Shown here piece by piece: positions 25,312 through 33,130 of a DNA stretch of 64,000 bases. Under the pieces are notes generated by a model that worked only from the letters and a program-made list of their open reading frames with translations, did no database searches and was not told the DNA's origin. The stretch covers positions 1-64,000 of the forward strand of contig DATHUJ010000055.1 of the NCBI GenBank assembly GCA_035462375.1. Direction: 5' to 3'. The first letter of the stretch is position 1; every line of letters starts with the position of its first letter. This stretch comes from DASTQL01 sp035462375. GTDB lineage: Bacteria; Actinomycetota; Actinomycetes; Jiangellales; Jiangellaceae. The translations under genes were made by a program, and so were the position numbers.

Positions 25312-26298
25312 GTGGAGATGCGGGTGCTGGGACGGACCGGGCGGCGCGTGGGCGTCGTGGGGCTGGGGTGCTGGCAGCTGGGGGGCGACTGGGGCGCGGT
25401 CGACGAGGCCGACGCGATGGCGACTCTGCACGCGGCGGTCGACGCGGGCGTCACGTTCCTCGACACCGCCGACGTGTACGGAGACGGGCGGAGCGAACAG
25501 CTGATCGGCCGCCTCCTGCGCCAACGGCCCGACGCCGGTCTCGTGGTGGCCACGAAGATGGGCCGACGGGCCGACCCGCACGTGCCGGAGGCGTTCACCC
25601 CGGAGGCCCTGCGCGCGTGGAACGACCGGAGCCGGCACAACCTCGGTGTCGACACCCTCGACCTCGTGCAGCTGCACTGCCCGCCGACACCCGTCTACGC
25701 CACCGACGCCGTGTACGACGCGCTCGACGCAATGGTCGCCGAGGGCCGCATGCGCGCCTACGGGGTGTCGGTGGAGACCTGTGCGGAGGCGCTGACCGCG
25801 ATCGCGCGGCCGGGTGTGTCCAGCGTGCAGATCATCCTCAACGTCTTCCGCCGCAAGCCGCTCGACCTGGTGCTGCCGGCCGCGGCGGCGGCCGGGGTCG
25901 GCATCGTCGCGCGGGTCCCGCTGGCCAGCGGGCTGCTGTCCGGTCGCTACGACGAGACGACCACCTTCGGCCCGGACGACCACCGGACCTTCAACCGCCG
26001 CGGTGAGTCGTTCGACGTGGGGGAGACCTTTGCCGGCGTGCCGTTCGAGGTCGGGGTGGTGGCGGCTCGTCAGGTTGCGGCCCTCACCCCGGCGGGAGCG
26101 ACCACGGCGCAGCTCGCGTTGCGCTGGGTGGTCGACCAGCCGGGTGTGTCGGTCGTGATCCCGGGGGCGCGCAACGCCGACCAGGCTCGGGCCAACGCGG
26201 CGGCCGCCGACCTGCCGTCGCTGGACGAGGGAACGCTCGTCGCCCTGGAGCGCGTGTACGACGAGCGGGTACGGGAGCACGTGCACCACCGCTGGTAG
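25312..26298 (+). CDS. Aldo/keto reductase
   Basis: A 328-residue (beta/alpha)8 NADPH-dependent reductase. The catalytic tetrad is visible as Asp and Tyr in FLDTADVYGDG, Lys in VVATKMGRR and His in LDLVQLHCPP. The cofactor end has VVIPGARNADQARAN. It resembles the YdjG/general-stress AKR group that reduces small aldehydes and ketones. The GTG at 25312 fits a leaderless start; ATG 25318 is the alternative. It stands alone, followed by the 62-bp tandem repeat. Confidence 0.9.
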   Translation: MEMRVLGRTGRRVGVVGLGCWQLGGDWGAVDEADAMATLHAAVDAGVTFLDTADVYGDGRSEQLIGRLLRQRPDAGLVVATKMGRRADPHVPEAFTPEALRAWNDRSRHNLGVDTLDLVQLHCPPTPVYATDAVYDALDAMVAEGRMRAYGVSVETCAEALTAIARPGVSSVQIILNVFRRKPLDLVLPAAAAAGVGIVARVPLASGLLSGRYDETTTFGPDDHRTFNRRGESFDVGETFAGVPFEVGVVAARQVAALTPAGATTAQLALRWVVDQPGVSVVIPGARNADQARANAAAADLPSLDEGTLVALERVYDERVREHVHHRW

Positions 26299-26324
26299 CT
26301 GTCGGGGGGAACGCGGGAGCGTGG

Positions 26325-26510
26325 CCTGCTGACGTCGCTGCGCTGATCGGCCCGTCGTGGTCTCATGATCTGCCGATCCTGGGCGACCTGCTGACGTTGC
26401 TGTGCCGACGGGTGGACCAGTGCCTCATGATCGCGCGGGCCTGGGTCGCCCACTGACGCTGCCGGGCTCAGGGGCACGCCAGCGCCTCGTGGTCGGCGAC
26501 GCCATCGCGA
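26325..26510. repeat. Three degenerate 62-bp tandem repeats
   Basis: Units begin at 26325, 26387 and 26449. TGACG recurs at 26330, 26392 and 26454, and TCATGATC at 26363 and 26425 (TCGTGGTC at 26487), all exactly 62 bases apart. The first two units share CCTGCTGACG and CTCATGATC; the third is more worn. The array fills the spacer between the aldo/keto reductase and the pterin dehydratase; no reading frame supports a protein. Confidence 0.75.
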
Positions 26511-26534
26511 TCACGAGACGGCGACGGCCGGTCG

Positions 26535-26834
26535 TCACTCCGCGCCGTGCCCCTCGGCGAGCTCGTCGATGCGACGGGCGAGCTCGAGGTCCAGGGAGGT
26601 GACGCCGCCGGCTGAGTGGGTGCTGAGGGCGAAGGTCACGGTCCGCCACCGGATGCCGATGTCGGGGTGGTGGTCCATCGCCTCGGCCGCGGCGGCGACG
26701 TCGTCGACCAGTCGGATGCCGGTGATGAAGTCCGGGGCCTCGACGCTGCGCCGGATGCCGGACGTGTCGCCGTGCCACCCCCGCATCCCGGCGAGGGCCG
26801 CCTCGATGTCCGCGGGGTCGAGCAGCTCGGGCAT
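26535..26834 (-). CDS. 4a-hydroxytetrahydrobiopterin dehydratase (pterin-4a-carbinolamine dehydratase)
   Basis: A 99-residue protein of the PCD family, which dehydrates 4a-hydroxytetrahydrobiopterin formed by aromatic amino acid hydroxylases. The active-site histidines are in the motif MDHHPDIGIRW, followed by VTFALSTHSAGGVTSLDLELARRID, the family C-terminus. A ribosome site GAGGAG precedes ATG 26834. No aromatic hydroxylase gene is in the window, so it may serve a pterin role or be a moonlighting partner. Confidence 0.9.
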   Translation of the reverse strand: MPELLDPADIEAALAGMRGWHGDTSGIRRSVEAPDFITGIRLVDDVAAAAEAMDHHPDIGIRWRTVTFALSTHSAGGVTSLDLELARRIDELAEGHGAE

Positions 26835-27002
26835 GGGTGCTCCTCAGGGATTGCCGGGGCCGGGCGGCGGCGGCCCGGATGGGCCGGTCGCGCTGTTCCT
26901 CGTCGAGGGGACGCGGTCGTATGCCGCGGCAATGTGGCGTGTGCCGCGGTGTATTCACCTGGCTCAGCCCCCACTTGCGCGGCTGCCGTGATCATTGGGG
27001 AC

Positions 27003-27818
27003 TCAGCGGGCGCGGGGGCCGGGGCCGCGCGCGGGGTCGGGCTCGGGGATCGGCTCGGACTCGGTCCGCCGGTCACGGCGCAGGATCTTCGAGCCCAGCC
27101 ACGTGACCGGGTCGAAGGTGCGGTCGGCCACCCGCTCCTTCATCGGGATGATCGCGTTGTCGGTGATCCGGATGTTCTCCGGGCACACCTCGGTGCAGCA
27201 CTTGGTGATGTTGCACAGGCCCACGCCGGCCTGCTCGCGCGCCAGCTTCCGCCGGTCGTTGGTGTCCAGCGGGTGCATGTCCAGCTCGGCGTAGCGCAGG
27301 AAGAAGCGCGGCCCGGCGAAGGCGGTCTTGTTCTCCTCGTGGTCGCGCACCACGTGGCACACGTTCTGGCACAGGAAGCACTCGATGCACTTGCGGAACT
27401 CCTGGCCGCGCTCGACGTCCTCCTGCTGCATCCGGTACTGCCCGTCGGGGTCGCGCGGCTGCGGCGCGAAGGCCGGCACCGTCTGGGCCTTGCGGTAGTT
27501 GTACGACACGTCGGTGACCAGGTCGCGCACCACGGGGAAGGTGCGCATCGGAGTCACGGTGATGACCTCGTCGGGCTCGAAGACCGACAACCGGGTCATG
27601 CACATCAGCCGCGGCCGGCCGTTGATCTCGGCGCTGCACGAGCCGCACTTGCCGGCCTTGCAGTTCCAGCGCACGGCCAGGTCGCCCGTCTGGGTGGCCT
27701 GGAGGCGGTGGATCGCGTCGAGCACGACCTCGCCCTCCTCGACCGGCACCGTGTAGTCGACGAGCTCGCCACCCGCGGCGTCGCCCCGCCACACCTGCAT
27801 CGCCAGGTCGTAGGTCAT
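27003..27818 (-). CDS. sdhB: Succinate dehydrogenase/fumarate reductase iron-sulfur subunit (SDH-1 type)
   Basis: A 271-residue subunit with a plant-type [2Fe-2S] cluster motif (CKAGKCGSC plus a later Cys in RLMCMTRLS) and bacterial ferredoxin-type motifs CIECFLCQNVCH and CNITKCCTEVCP for the [4Fe-4S] and [3Fe-4S] clusters. It passes electrons from the flavoprotein to the membrane subunit. The ATG at 27818 overlaps the flavoprotein stop (ATGA). The last 25 residues are a Pro/Arg/Glu-rich tail. It corresponds to Rv0247c of the M. tuberculosis Sdh1 operon. Confidence 0.93.
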   Translation of the reverse strand: MTYDLAMQVWRGDAAGGELVDYTVPVEEGEVVLDAIHRLQATQTGDLAVRWNCKAGKCGSCSAEINGRPRLMCMTRLSVFEPDEVITVTPMRTFPVVRDLVTDVSYNYRKAQTVPAFAPQPRDPDGQYRMQQEDVERGQEFRKCIECFLCQNVCHVVRDHEENKTAFAGPRFFLRYAELDMHPLDTNDRRKLAREQAGVGLCNITKCCTEVCPENIRITDNAIIPMKERVADRTFDPVTWLGSKILRRDRRTESEPIPEPDPARGPGPRAR

Positions 27819-29626
27819 GACGTCACCTCGAAGAGCGATCGCAGGTCGTCGGGCATCTGGGGGAGCGGACGACGCTCCAGGACGATCCCCTCGGAGGTCT
27901 CGTGGCACAGGAGGTTGACCTGCCCCCAGGCGTCGTCGGTGGCCGGGTGGTCGTCGCGGGTGTGACCGCCCCGGCTCTCGGTCCGCTCCAGCGCGGCGCG
28001 GGCGATGCACTCCGAGACCCGCAGCATGCTGCGCAGGTCGAGGGCCAGGTGCCAGCCTGGGTTGTACTGCCGGTGGCCCTGGACGGTCATGTGGTGCGAG
28101 CGCTCGCGCAGCTTCTCGATCCGGACCAGCGCCTCCTCCATCTCGTCGCGCCGGCGGATGATCCCCACGAGGTCGTGCATGACCTCCTGGAGCTCCTTCT
28201 GGATCTCGTACGGGTTCTCGTCGCCCTGGTCGCTGAACGGTGCGAGCGCGTCGGCAGCGGCCTCGCGGACGGCGGCGTCCGACGCCTCGGGCCGCCGGCC
28301 GCGCGCCCGGGCCACCGCGTAGGCGGCGTTGAGCCCCGCCCGGCGGCCGAAGACGAGCAGGTCCGACAGCGAGTTGCCGCCCAGCCGGTTGGAGCCGTGC
28401 ATGCCCCCGGCGACCTCTCCCGCGGCGTAGAGCCCGGGGACCTCCGACCGGCCGGTGTCGGGGTCGACCGTCACGCCGCCCATGACGTAGTGACAGGTCG
28501 GACCGACCTCCATCGGCTCCGCCGTGATGTCGACGTCGGCCAGCTCCATGAACTGGTGGTACATCGACGGCAGGCGGCGCCGGATGTAGTCGGCGTCGCG
28601 GCGTGAGGCGATGTCGAGGTAGACCCCGCCGTGCGGGGTGCCTCGGCCCTCCTTGACCTCGGCGTTGATGGCGCGGGCGACCTCATCGCGCGGGAGCAGC
28701 TCCGGTGGCCGCCGGTTGCTGCGCTTGTCGGTGTACCAGCGGTCGGCCTCGGCCTCGGTGTCGGCCGTCTCCCCTTTGAAGAACTCGGGGATGTAGTCGA
28801 ACATGAAGCGCTGGCCCTCGGAGTTGCGCAGCACCCCCCCGTCGCCGCGCACCGACTCGGTGACCAGGATCCCGCGCACCGACGGCGGCCAGACCATCCC
28901 CGTCGGGTGGAACTGCACGAACTCCATGTTGACCAGCGACCCGCCCGCCTCGAGCGCGAGCGCGTGGCCGTCGCCGGTGTACTCCCAGGAGTTGGAGGTC
29001 ACCTTGTAGGACTTGCCGATCCCGCCGGTGGCCAGCACGACCGCGGGGGCATCGAAGACCACGAAGCGCCCACTCTCGCGCCAGTACCCGAAGGCCCCCG
29101 CGACCGAGCCCTGGCCGGCGGGCCCGTCGAGCAGGAGCCGCGTGACGGTGCACTCCATGAAGACGTCGATGCCGAGCGCCACCGTGCGCTGCTGGAGGGT
29201 GCGGATGAGCTCGAGGCCCGTCCGGTCCCCGACGTGGGCCAGCCGCGCGTAGCGGTGACCGCCGAAGTCTCGCTGGGAGATCAGCCCGTCGTCCGTACGG
29301 TCGAAGAGCGCCCCCCACTCCTCCAGCTCCCGCACCCGGTCGGGGGCCTCCTGCGCGTGCAGCTGGGCCATCCGCCAGTGGTTGAGCATCTTGCCGCCGC
29401 GCATGGTGTCGCGGAAGTGCACCTGCCAGCCGTCCTCCGGGTAGACGTTGGCCAAGGCTGCGGCGATCCCGCCCTCCGCCATCACCGTGTGCGCCTTGCC
29501 CAGCAAGGACTTGCACACGACGGCCACGTGGGCCCCGGCGTCGTGTGCGGCGATGGCGGCGCGCAGTCCCGCACCACCGGCCCCCACGACGACGACGTCG
29601 TAGGCGTGCCGCTCGTAGTCGCTCAT
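27815..29626 (-). CDS. sdhA: Succinate dehydrogenase/fumarate reductase flavoprotein subunit
   Basis: A 603-residue FAD subunit that oxidises succinate (or reduces fumarate). The dinucleotide fold is VVVVGAGGAGLRAA (about residues 10-23), the FAD-linking histidine is in KAHTVMAEGG, and the active site has FVQFHPTGM, the DYIPEFF region and HGSNRLGGNSLSDLLVFGRRAG. The C-terminal helical region has the conserved arginines (GHRQYNPGWHLALDLRSML in pieces). It is the middle gene of the operon sdhC-sdhA-sdhB on the minus strand; the spacing to sdhC is 32 bases. Confidence 0.95.
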   Translation of the reverse strand: MSDYERHAYDVVVVGAGGAGLRAAIAAHDAGAHVAVVCKSLLGKAHTVMAEGGIAAALANVYPEDGWQVHFRDTMRGGKMLNHWRMAQLHAQEAPDRVRELEEWGALFDRTDDGLISQRDFGGHRYARLAHVGDRTGLELIRTLQQRTVALGIDVFMECTVTRLLLDGPAGQGSVAGAFGYWRESGRFVVFDAPAVVLATGGIGKSYKVTSNSWEYTGDGHALALEAGGSLVNMEFVQFHPTGMVWPPSVRGILVTESVRGDGGVLRNSEGQRFMFDYIPEFFKGETADTEAEADRWYTDKRSNRRPPELLPRDEVARAINAEVKEGRGTPHGGVYLDIASRRDADYIRRRLPSMYHQFMELADVDITAEPMEVGPTCHYVMGGVTVDPDTGRSEVPGLYAAGEVAGGMHGSNRLGGNSLSDLLVFGRRAGLNAAYAVARARGRRPEASDAAVREAAADALAPFSDQGDENPYEIQKELQEVMHDLVGIIRRRDEMEEALVRIEKLRERSHHMTVQGHRQYNPGWHLALDLRSMLRVSECIARAALERTESRGGHTRDDHPATDDAWGQVNLLCHETSEGIVLERRPLPQMPDDLRSLFEVTS

Positions 29627-29658
29627 GCCGTGCTCACCCGGACAGAACCTCCGTAGTC

Positions 29659-30447
29659 CTAGAAGAACCGCAGGTCGGTGATGGCGCCCGAGGCCAGGAG
29701 GCGCACGTAGAGGTCGGTGAGCGCCACCCAGACGAGGGACGCCCATGCGTACGCGGGGTGGCGGCCGTTGAGCCGCGAGACCTGGGTCCACATCTTGTAC
29801 CGCACCGGGTGCTTGGAGAAGCTGCGCAGTCGGCCGCCCACGACGTGCCGGCAGGAGTGGCAGGACAGCGAGTACAGCCACAGCAGCGCGGCGTTCACGA
29901 GCAGCACGAGGGTGCCCAGCCCCATGCCGAAGCCGCCTTCGGGGTCCTGGAAGGAGATGAGCGCGTCCCAGGTGAGGATCACGTTGAACGCCAGCGACGC
30001 GAACAACCCGTACCGGTGGTAGTTCTGCAGGATCAGGGGGAAGCGCGACTCGCCGGAGTAGCGGCGGTGCGGCTCGGCGACCGAGCAGGCCGGCGGGGAC
30101 AGCCAGAAGGACCGGTAGTAGGCCCTGCGGTAGTAGTAGCAGGTGAGCCGGAAGCTGAGTGGCACCACCAGGATGATGAGCGCGGGCGACAGCCCCCACC
30201 AGTCGCCGAACGGCGTGCCGAAGTGGGCCGCCCCGTCGGCGCAGCGCGTCGCCAGGCAGGGCGAGTAGAACGGCGACAGGTACGGGTCGGCGTAGTAGTA
30301 GGCGTCCTCGAACGCCCGCCAGGTCGAGTAGACGACGAACGCCAGCAGGACGGCGAACGTGATGGCGGGCTGCACCCACCACCGGTCGCGGCGGAGGGTC
30401 CCGGCGTCGAGCCGGGCCCGGGAGGGCGATCGGACCCCGGTGGCCAC
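29659..30447 (-). CDS. sdhC: Succinate dehydrogenase membrane anchor subunit (SDH-1 type)
   Basis: A 262-residue membrane protein with about five helices, matching the single large anchor of actinobacterial Sdh1 (Rv0249c-like) rather than small SdhC plus SdhD. Histidines that could ligate haem are in NYHRYGLFASLAFNV and SLSCHSCRHVVGG, and a Tyr-rich loop (CYYYRRAYYRSFW) is typical. The start is GTG 30447 with no obvious ribosome site, 9 bases after the stop of the small upstream gene, so coupling is likely. It anchors SdhAB and passes electrons to menaquinone. Confidence 0.88.
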   Translation of the reverse strand: MATGVRSPSRARLDAGTLRRDRWWVQPAITFAVLLAFVVYSTWRAFEDAYYYADPYLSPFYSPCLATRCADGAAHFGTPFGDWWGLSPALIILVVPLSFRLTCYYYRRAYYRSFWLSPPACSVAEPHRRYSGESRFPLILQNYHRYGLFASLAFNVILTWDALISFQDPEGGFGMGLGTLVLLVNAALLWLYSLSCHSCRHVVGGRLRSFSKHPVRYKMWTQVSRLNGRHPAYAWASLVWVALTDLYVRLLASGAITDLRFF

Positions 30448-30456
30448 GGCGCGGCC

Positions 30457-30744
30457 TCAGGGGGCGTGCCGGTCGGGGGCCCCGAAGCCCTCGTCCTCGG
30501 CGTCGTGCCACATGCTCCGGTCGTAGGGCGTGTCGGGGATCTCCTCGAGCGTCGAGTCGCCGGGGGGCCGGTGTCCGGGAAGGGGGTCGCCTAGCTCGTC
30601 GAGGTCCTCGGCGATCCGTCGCACGTCGCTGGAGAGCCTGCGCACGCCGAGCGTGTCCCCGTAGGCGTGGCTCAGCCTGGTCACGGCTGACTGGAGGTGG
30701 TCGACGGCGGACCGGACCGCCGTGAGGCTCTCCTGTGCGGGCAT
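30457..30744 (-). CDS. Conserved small protein of the sdh1 operon (Rv0250c-like)
   Basis: A 95-residue soluble protein. The N-terminal half is a predicted helix pair (VDHLQSAVTRLSHAYGDTLGVRRLSSDVRRIAEDLDEL); the C-terminal half is acidic and Pro-rich with DTPYDRSMWHDAEDEG. An AGGAGG ribosome site stands 7 bases before ATG 30744. It is the first gene of the sdh operon, as Rv0250c is in M. tuberculosis, and is conserved in that position, suggesting an assembly or regulatory role for succinate dehydrogenase (inference). Confidence 0.8.
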   Translation of the reverse strand: MPAQESLTAVRSAVDHLQSAVTRLSHAYGDTLGVRRLSSDVRRIAEDLDELGDPLPGHRPPGDSTLEEIPDTPYDRSMWHDAEDEGFGAPDRHAP

Positions 30745-30834
30745 CCTGCGTCCTCCTGGGGCGCGACGTCGGGCCTGGGCGACTAGGGCGGAAGCCTGGC
30801 ACGGTGGGCCGCACGAATCCAGGCCTTCCCGCCG

Positions 30835-30884
30835 GTGATCATGAAACCTCCCGTGCGGGGACACGGCCGGGACTTCGTGATCAT
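30835..30884. promoter_or_regulatory. Direct repeat GTGATCAT, 42 bp apart, in the sdh / Nudix divergent region
   Basis: GTGATCAT occurs at 30835-30842 and 30877-30884, a spacing of about four helical turns, between the divergent sdh operon and the Nudix-APH gene. A CCGTG/CACGG hairpin lies between the copies. It may be a regulator site; no known consensus is claimed. Confidence 0.35.
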
Positions 30885-30911
30885 CGGGGCGGGCCGTGGC
30901 AGGGTGGGCGG

Positions 30912-32045
30912 GTGCCCGAGCCGGTGGTCGTCGTCGGCGCGGCGCTCGTCCGTGACGGCAGGCTCCTCGCGGCCCGGCGCAGCGCCCCGGCCGACGTGGC
31001 GGGACGCTGGGAGCTGCCGGGGGGCAAGGTCGACCCCGGCGAGACCGAGGTGGCGGCGCTGGTCCGCGAGTGCCGAGAGGAGCTCGGCGTCGAGGTGCGG
31101 CCGGGCGAGCGATTGGGGCCCGAGTCCCCGCTCAAGGAGGGGTACGTCCTGCGGGTCTGGCTCGCGACGCTCGTCGACGGTGAACCCGCACCGCTCGAGG
31201 ACCACGACGCCCTGCGCTGGCTGGCCCCCGAGGAGCTCGGGGAGGTCGACTGGCTCGAGGCCGACCGGCCGGTGGTGGACGTCGTCCGGGAGCTGCTGCT
31301 CGACGGCAGCCCCCTGGTCGGGGGCCGCGTCGGCGGCGTCGGCGATGTCGTCCGCGTCGGCTGGACGGTGCGCCGGCCAACGGGGCCGTGGACGTCGGCC
31401 GTGCACGCCCTGCTCGCGCACCTGTGGGCGGCAGGCGTCCCCGCGGTACCCCGTCCGCTCGGCACGGACGCCCGCGGGCGGGAGGTTCTCTCGCTGCTGC
31501 CAGGTCGCCCGGCCGCTCCCTCGTCGTACGAACCCGGGCTCCTGGCCGACCTGGGTGGCTGGCTGCGCCGGGTGCACGACGTCTCCCGCACGTACGGGGG
31601 TCCGTCGCGGTGGCGTCGCGGCGTCGTGCCGCTGACCGGCGGGAGGGTGGTGTGCCACAACGACCTGAACCCCACCAACGTCCTGGTCGAGGACGGCCGG
31701 CTGAGCGGCGTCGTCGACTGGGACATGGCAGCTCCCGGGCGGCCGGTCGAGGACCTGGCCTTCGCCGCGTGGATGTGGGTGCTGCGCGAGCCCGCGTACG
31801 GCGTGGCGGAGGAGGCCCGCCGGGTGGGCACCCTGGCCGTGGCGTACGGGATGCCCGCGGCGCGGGTGCTCGGAGCGGTGGAGCCCCGGATGCGCGGGGC
31901 CGTGCGGTGGATCCGCCGGGGCGCCGCGGAGGGCGACGCCGGCCTGCAGCGGCTGGTCACTGCGGGGGTGCCGGAAGAGGTGGAGGCCGGGCTGGCGGCC
32001 TATGCCGAGCGGCAGGAGTCGGTGCTGGCCGCGCTCGCGGCGTGA
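30912..32045 (+). CDS. Nudix hydrolase fused to an aminoglycoside-phosphotransferase-like domain
   Basis: A 377-residue two-domain protein. Residues 1-130 are a MutT-type Nudix hydrolase with a complete Nudix box: G38, E44, R52-E53, E56-E57 and G59 (GGKVDPGETEVAALVRECRE, then ELG). Residues about 150-377 are an APH/choline-kinase-like phosphotransferase with the catalytic loop H249-N-D251 through N256 (HNDLNPTN) and the metal-binding DWD motif (GVVDWDMA). Both active sites look intact. The start is GTG 30912. Such a fusion suggests linked cleaning or salvage of a nucleotide-like compound and phosphorylation of a product; the substrate is unknown. Confidence 0.85.
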   Translation: MPEPVVVVGAALVRDGRLLAARRSAPADVAGRWELPGGKVDPGETEVAALVRECREELGVEVRPGERLGPESPLKEGYVLRVWLATLVDGEPAPLEDHDALRWLAPEELGEVDWLEADRPVVDVVRELLLDGSPLVGGRVGGVGDVVRVGWTVRRPTGPWTSAVHALLAHLWAAGVPAVPRPLGTDARGREVLSLLPGRPAAPSSYEPGLLADLGGWLRRVHDVSRTYGGPSRWRRGVVPLTGGRVVCHNDLNPTNVLVEDGRLSGVVDWDMAAPGRPVEDLAFAAWMWVLREPAYGVAEEARRVGTLAVAYGMPAARVLGAVEPRMRGAVRWIRRGAAEGDAGLQRLVTAGVPEEVEAGLAAYAERQESVLAALAA

Positions 32046-32057
32046 CGCTGCCGGCGG

Positions 32058-33011
32058 TCAGGGGCCGACGAGCCCGAGGTCCTCGCCCGTCCGACGAGTG
32101 CGGGCCCACCACCCGGCCAGCCGGTCCGCGGTGCGCCAGGTCCGGACCGCGGCATCCCGGTCGCCCAGGTCGTCCAGGGCGCGGGCCTGGGTACAGAGGG
32201 CGTCGGCGCGCCCCATGCGGCTCACGGCGCGGCGGGCGGCGTGGTCGGCGAGGCGGGAGGCGGCCACGGCGTCACCGCTCAGTCGCAGCAGCATGGCCCG
32301 GACGGGTCGGGTCAGCCGGTCGTCGCAGCCCAGCTCCTCGGCCTGCTCGAGGTCGGAGAGCGCCCGGTCGAGGCAGCGCTCGTCGAGGTCCCCGGCCTCG
32401 ACCGCCATCGCCACCGCCTCGGCCCGGGCGGCCCCGACGGCCGCCAGGACGGGGCCGGTGACCCGGTCGTCGGCGAGCACCTCGTCGCCGGCCGGTGGTG
32501 CCTGGGCCCATCGTCCCTCGGCCTGGGCGACGAACATCTGCGCGATGGCGGCGGCTCCGGTGCCCGGATAGGTCCTGGTCAGGTCCACCGCCACGCCGAC
32601 CGCTGCGTGGCCGTGACTGCGGTCGGCCAACCTGGCGACGGCGCGGACGTGGCGCAGGGCCGCCTGCTCGCGGCCCCACATCTCGTACACGGTCCTCACT
32701 CGTCCGGGCGGCAGGACGGAGGGGCCTGGCCGCCCGGCCGCCGCCATCCGGGGCGCCAGGGCCGCTACGACGACCGCTAGGGAGACCCCCACGGCGGCAG
32801 CCAGCAGCAGCCACCGGGACGCGGCCACGGCGCCCGCGACCACGACGGGGAGCGCGCTGAGGGCGGTCGTCCGCTGGGCGGTCGACGGCCCGGGTCGCAG
32901 GCCACGGGCGGCTCGCCACAGGTCGACCGTGCCGGGCAAGCCGACGAGGAGGGCCGCCGACGTGATGACGACGACGAGCCCGCTGCCGATCAGGGTCGCC
33001 CCGAGCCTCAC
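32058..33011 (-). CDS. Hypothetical membrane protein with helical-repeat domain
   Basis: A 317-residue protein. Two to three membrane helices lie in residues 5-28 and 50-90 (TLIGSGLVVVITSAALLVGL and SRWLLLAAAVGVSLAVVVAAL in pieces). The rest (about 105-317) is Ala/Arg-rich and helical, with TPR-like pairs (RLADHAARRAV, ALDDLGDRDAAVRTWRTADRL). I do not recognise a named family. The GTG start at 33011 has a weak -10 (CAGAAT) 7 bases upstream. It is divergent from typA. Confidence 0.65.
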   Translation of the reverse strand: MRLGATLIGSGLVVVITSAALLVGLPGTVDLWRAARGLRPGPSTAQRTTALSALPVVVAGAVAASRWLLLAAAVGVSLAVVVAALAPRMAAAGRPGPSVLPPGRVRTVYEMWGREQAALRHVRAVARLADRSHGHAAVGVAVDLTRTYPGTGAAAIAQMFVAQAEGRWAQAPPAGDEVLADDRVTGPVLAAVGAARAEAVAMAVEAGDLDERCLDRALSDLEQAEELGCDDRLTRPVRAMLLRLSGDAVAASRLADHAARRAVSRMGRADALCTQARALDDLGDRDAAVRTWRTADRLAGWWARTRRTGEDLGLVGP

Positions 33012-33130
33012 GCCGACGATTCTGCCGTCCGGTGCCGGTGCGTGACCAGACCGTGGCGGTAGGTCCTCCCGGGGCGGGTGGGCGCCCGTACGATGGGGCG
33101 GCCCCCATCCCGTACGGAACGAGCCGCGGC

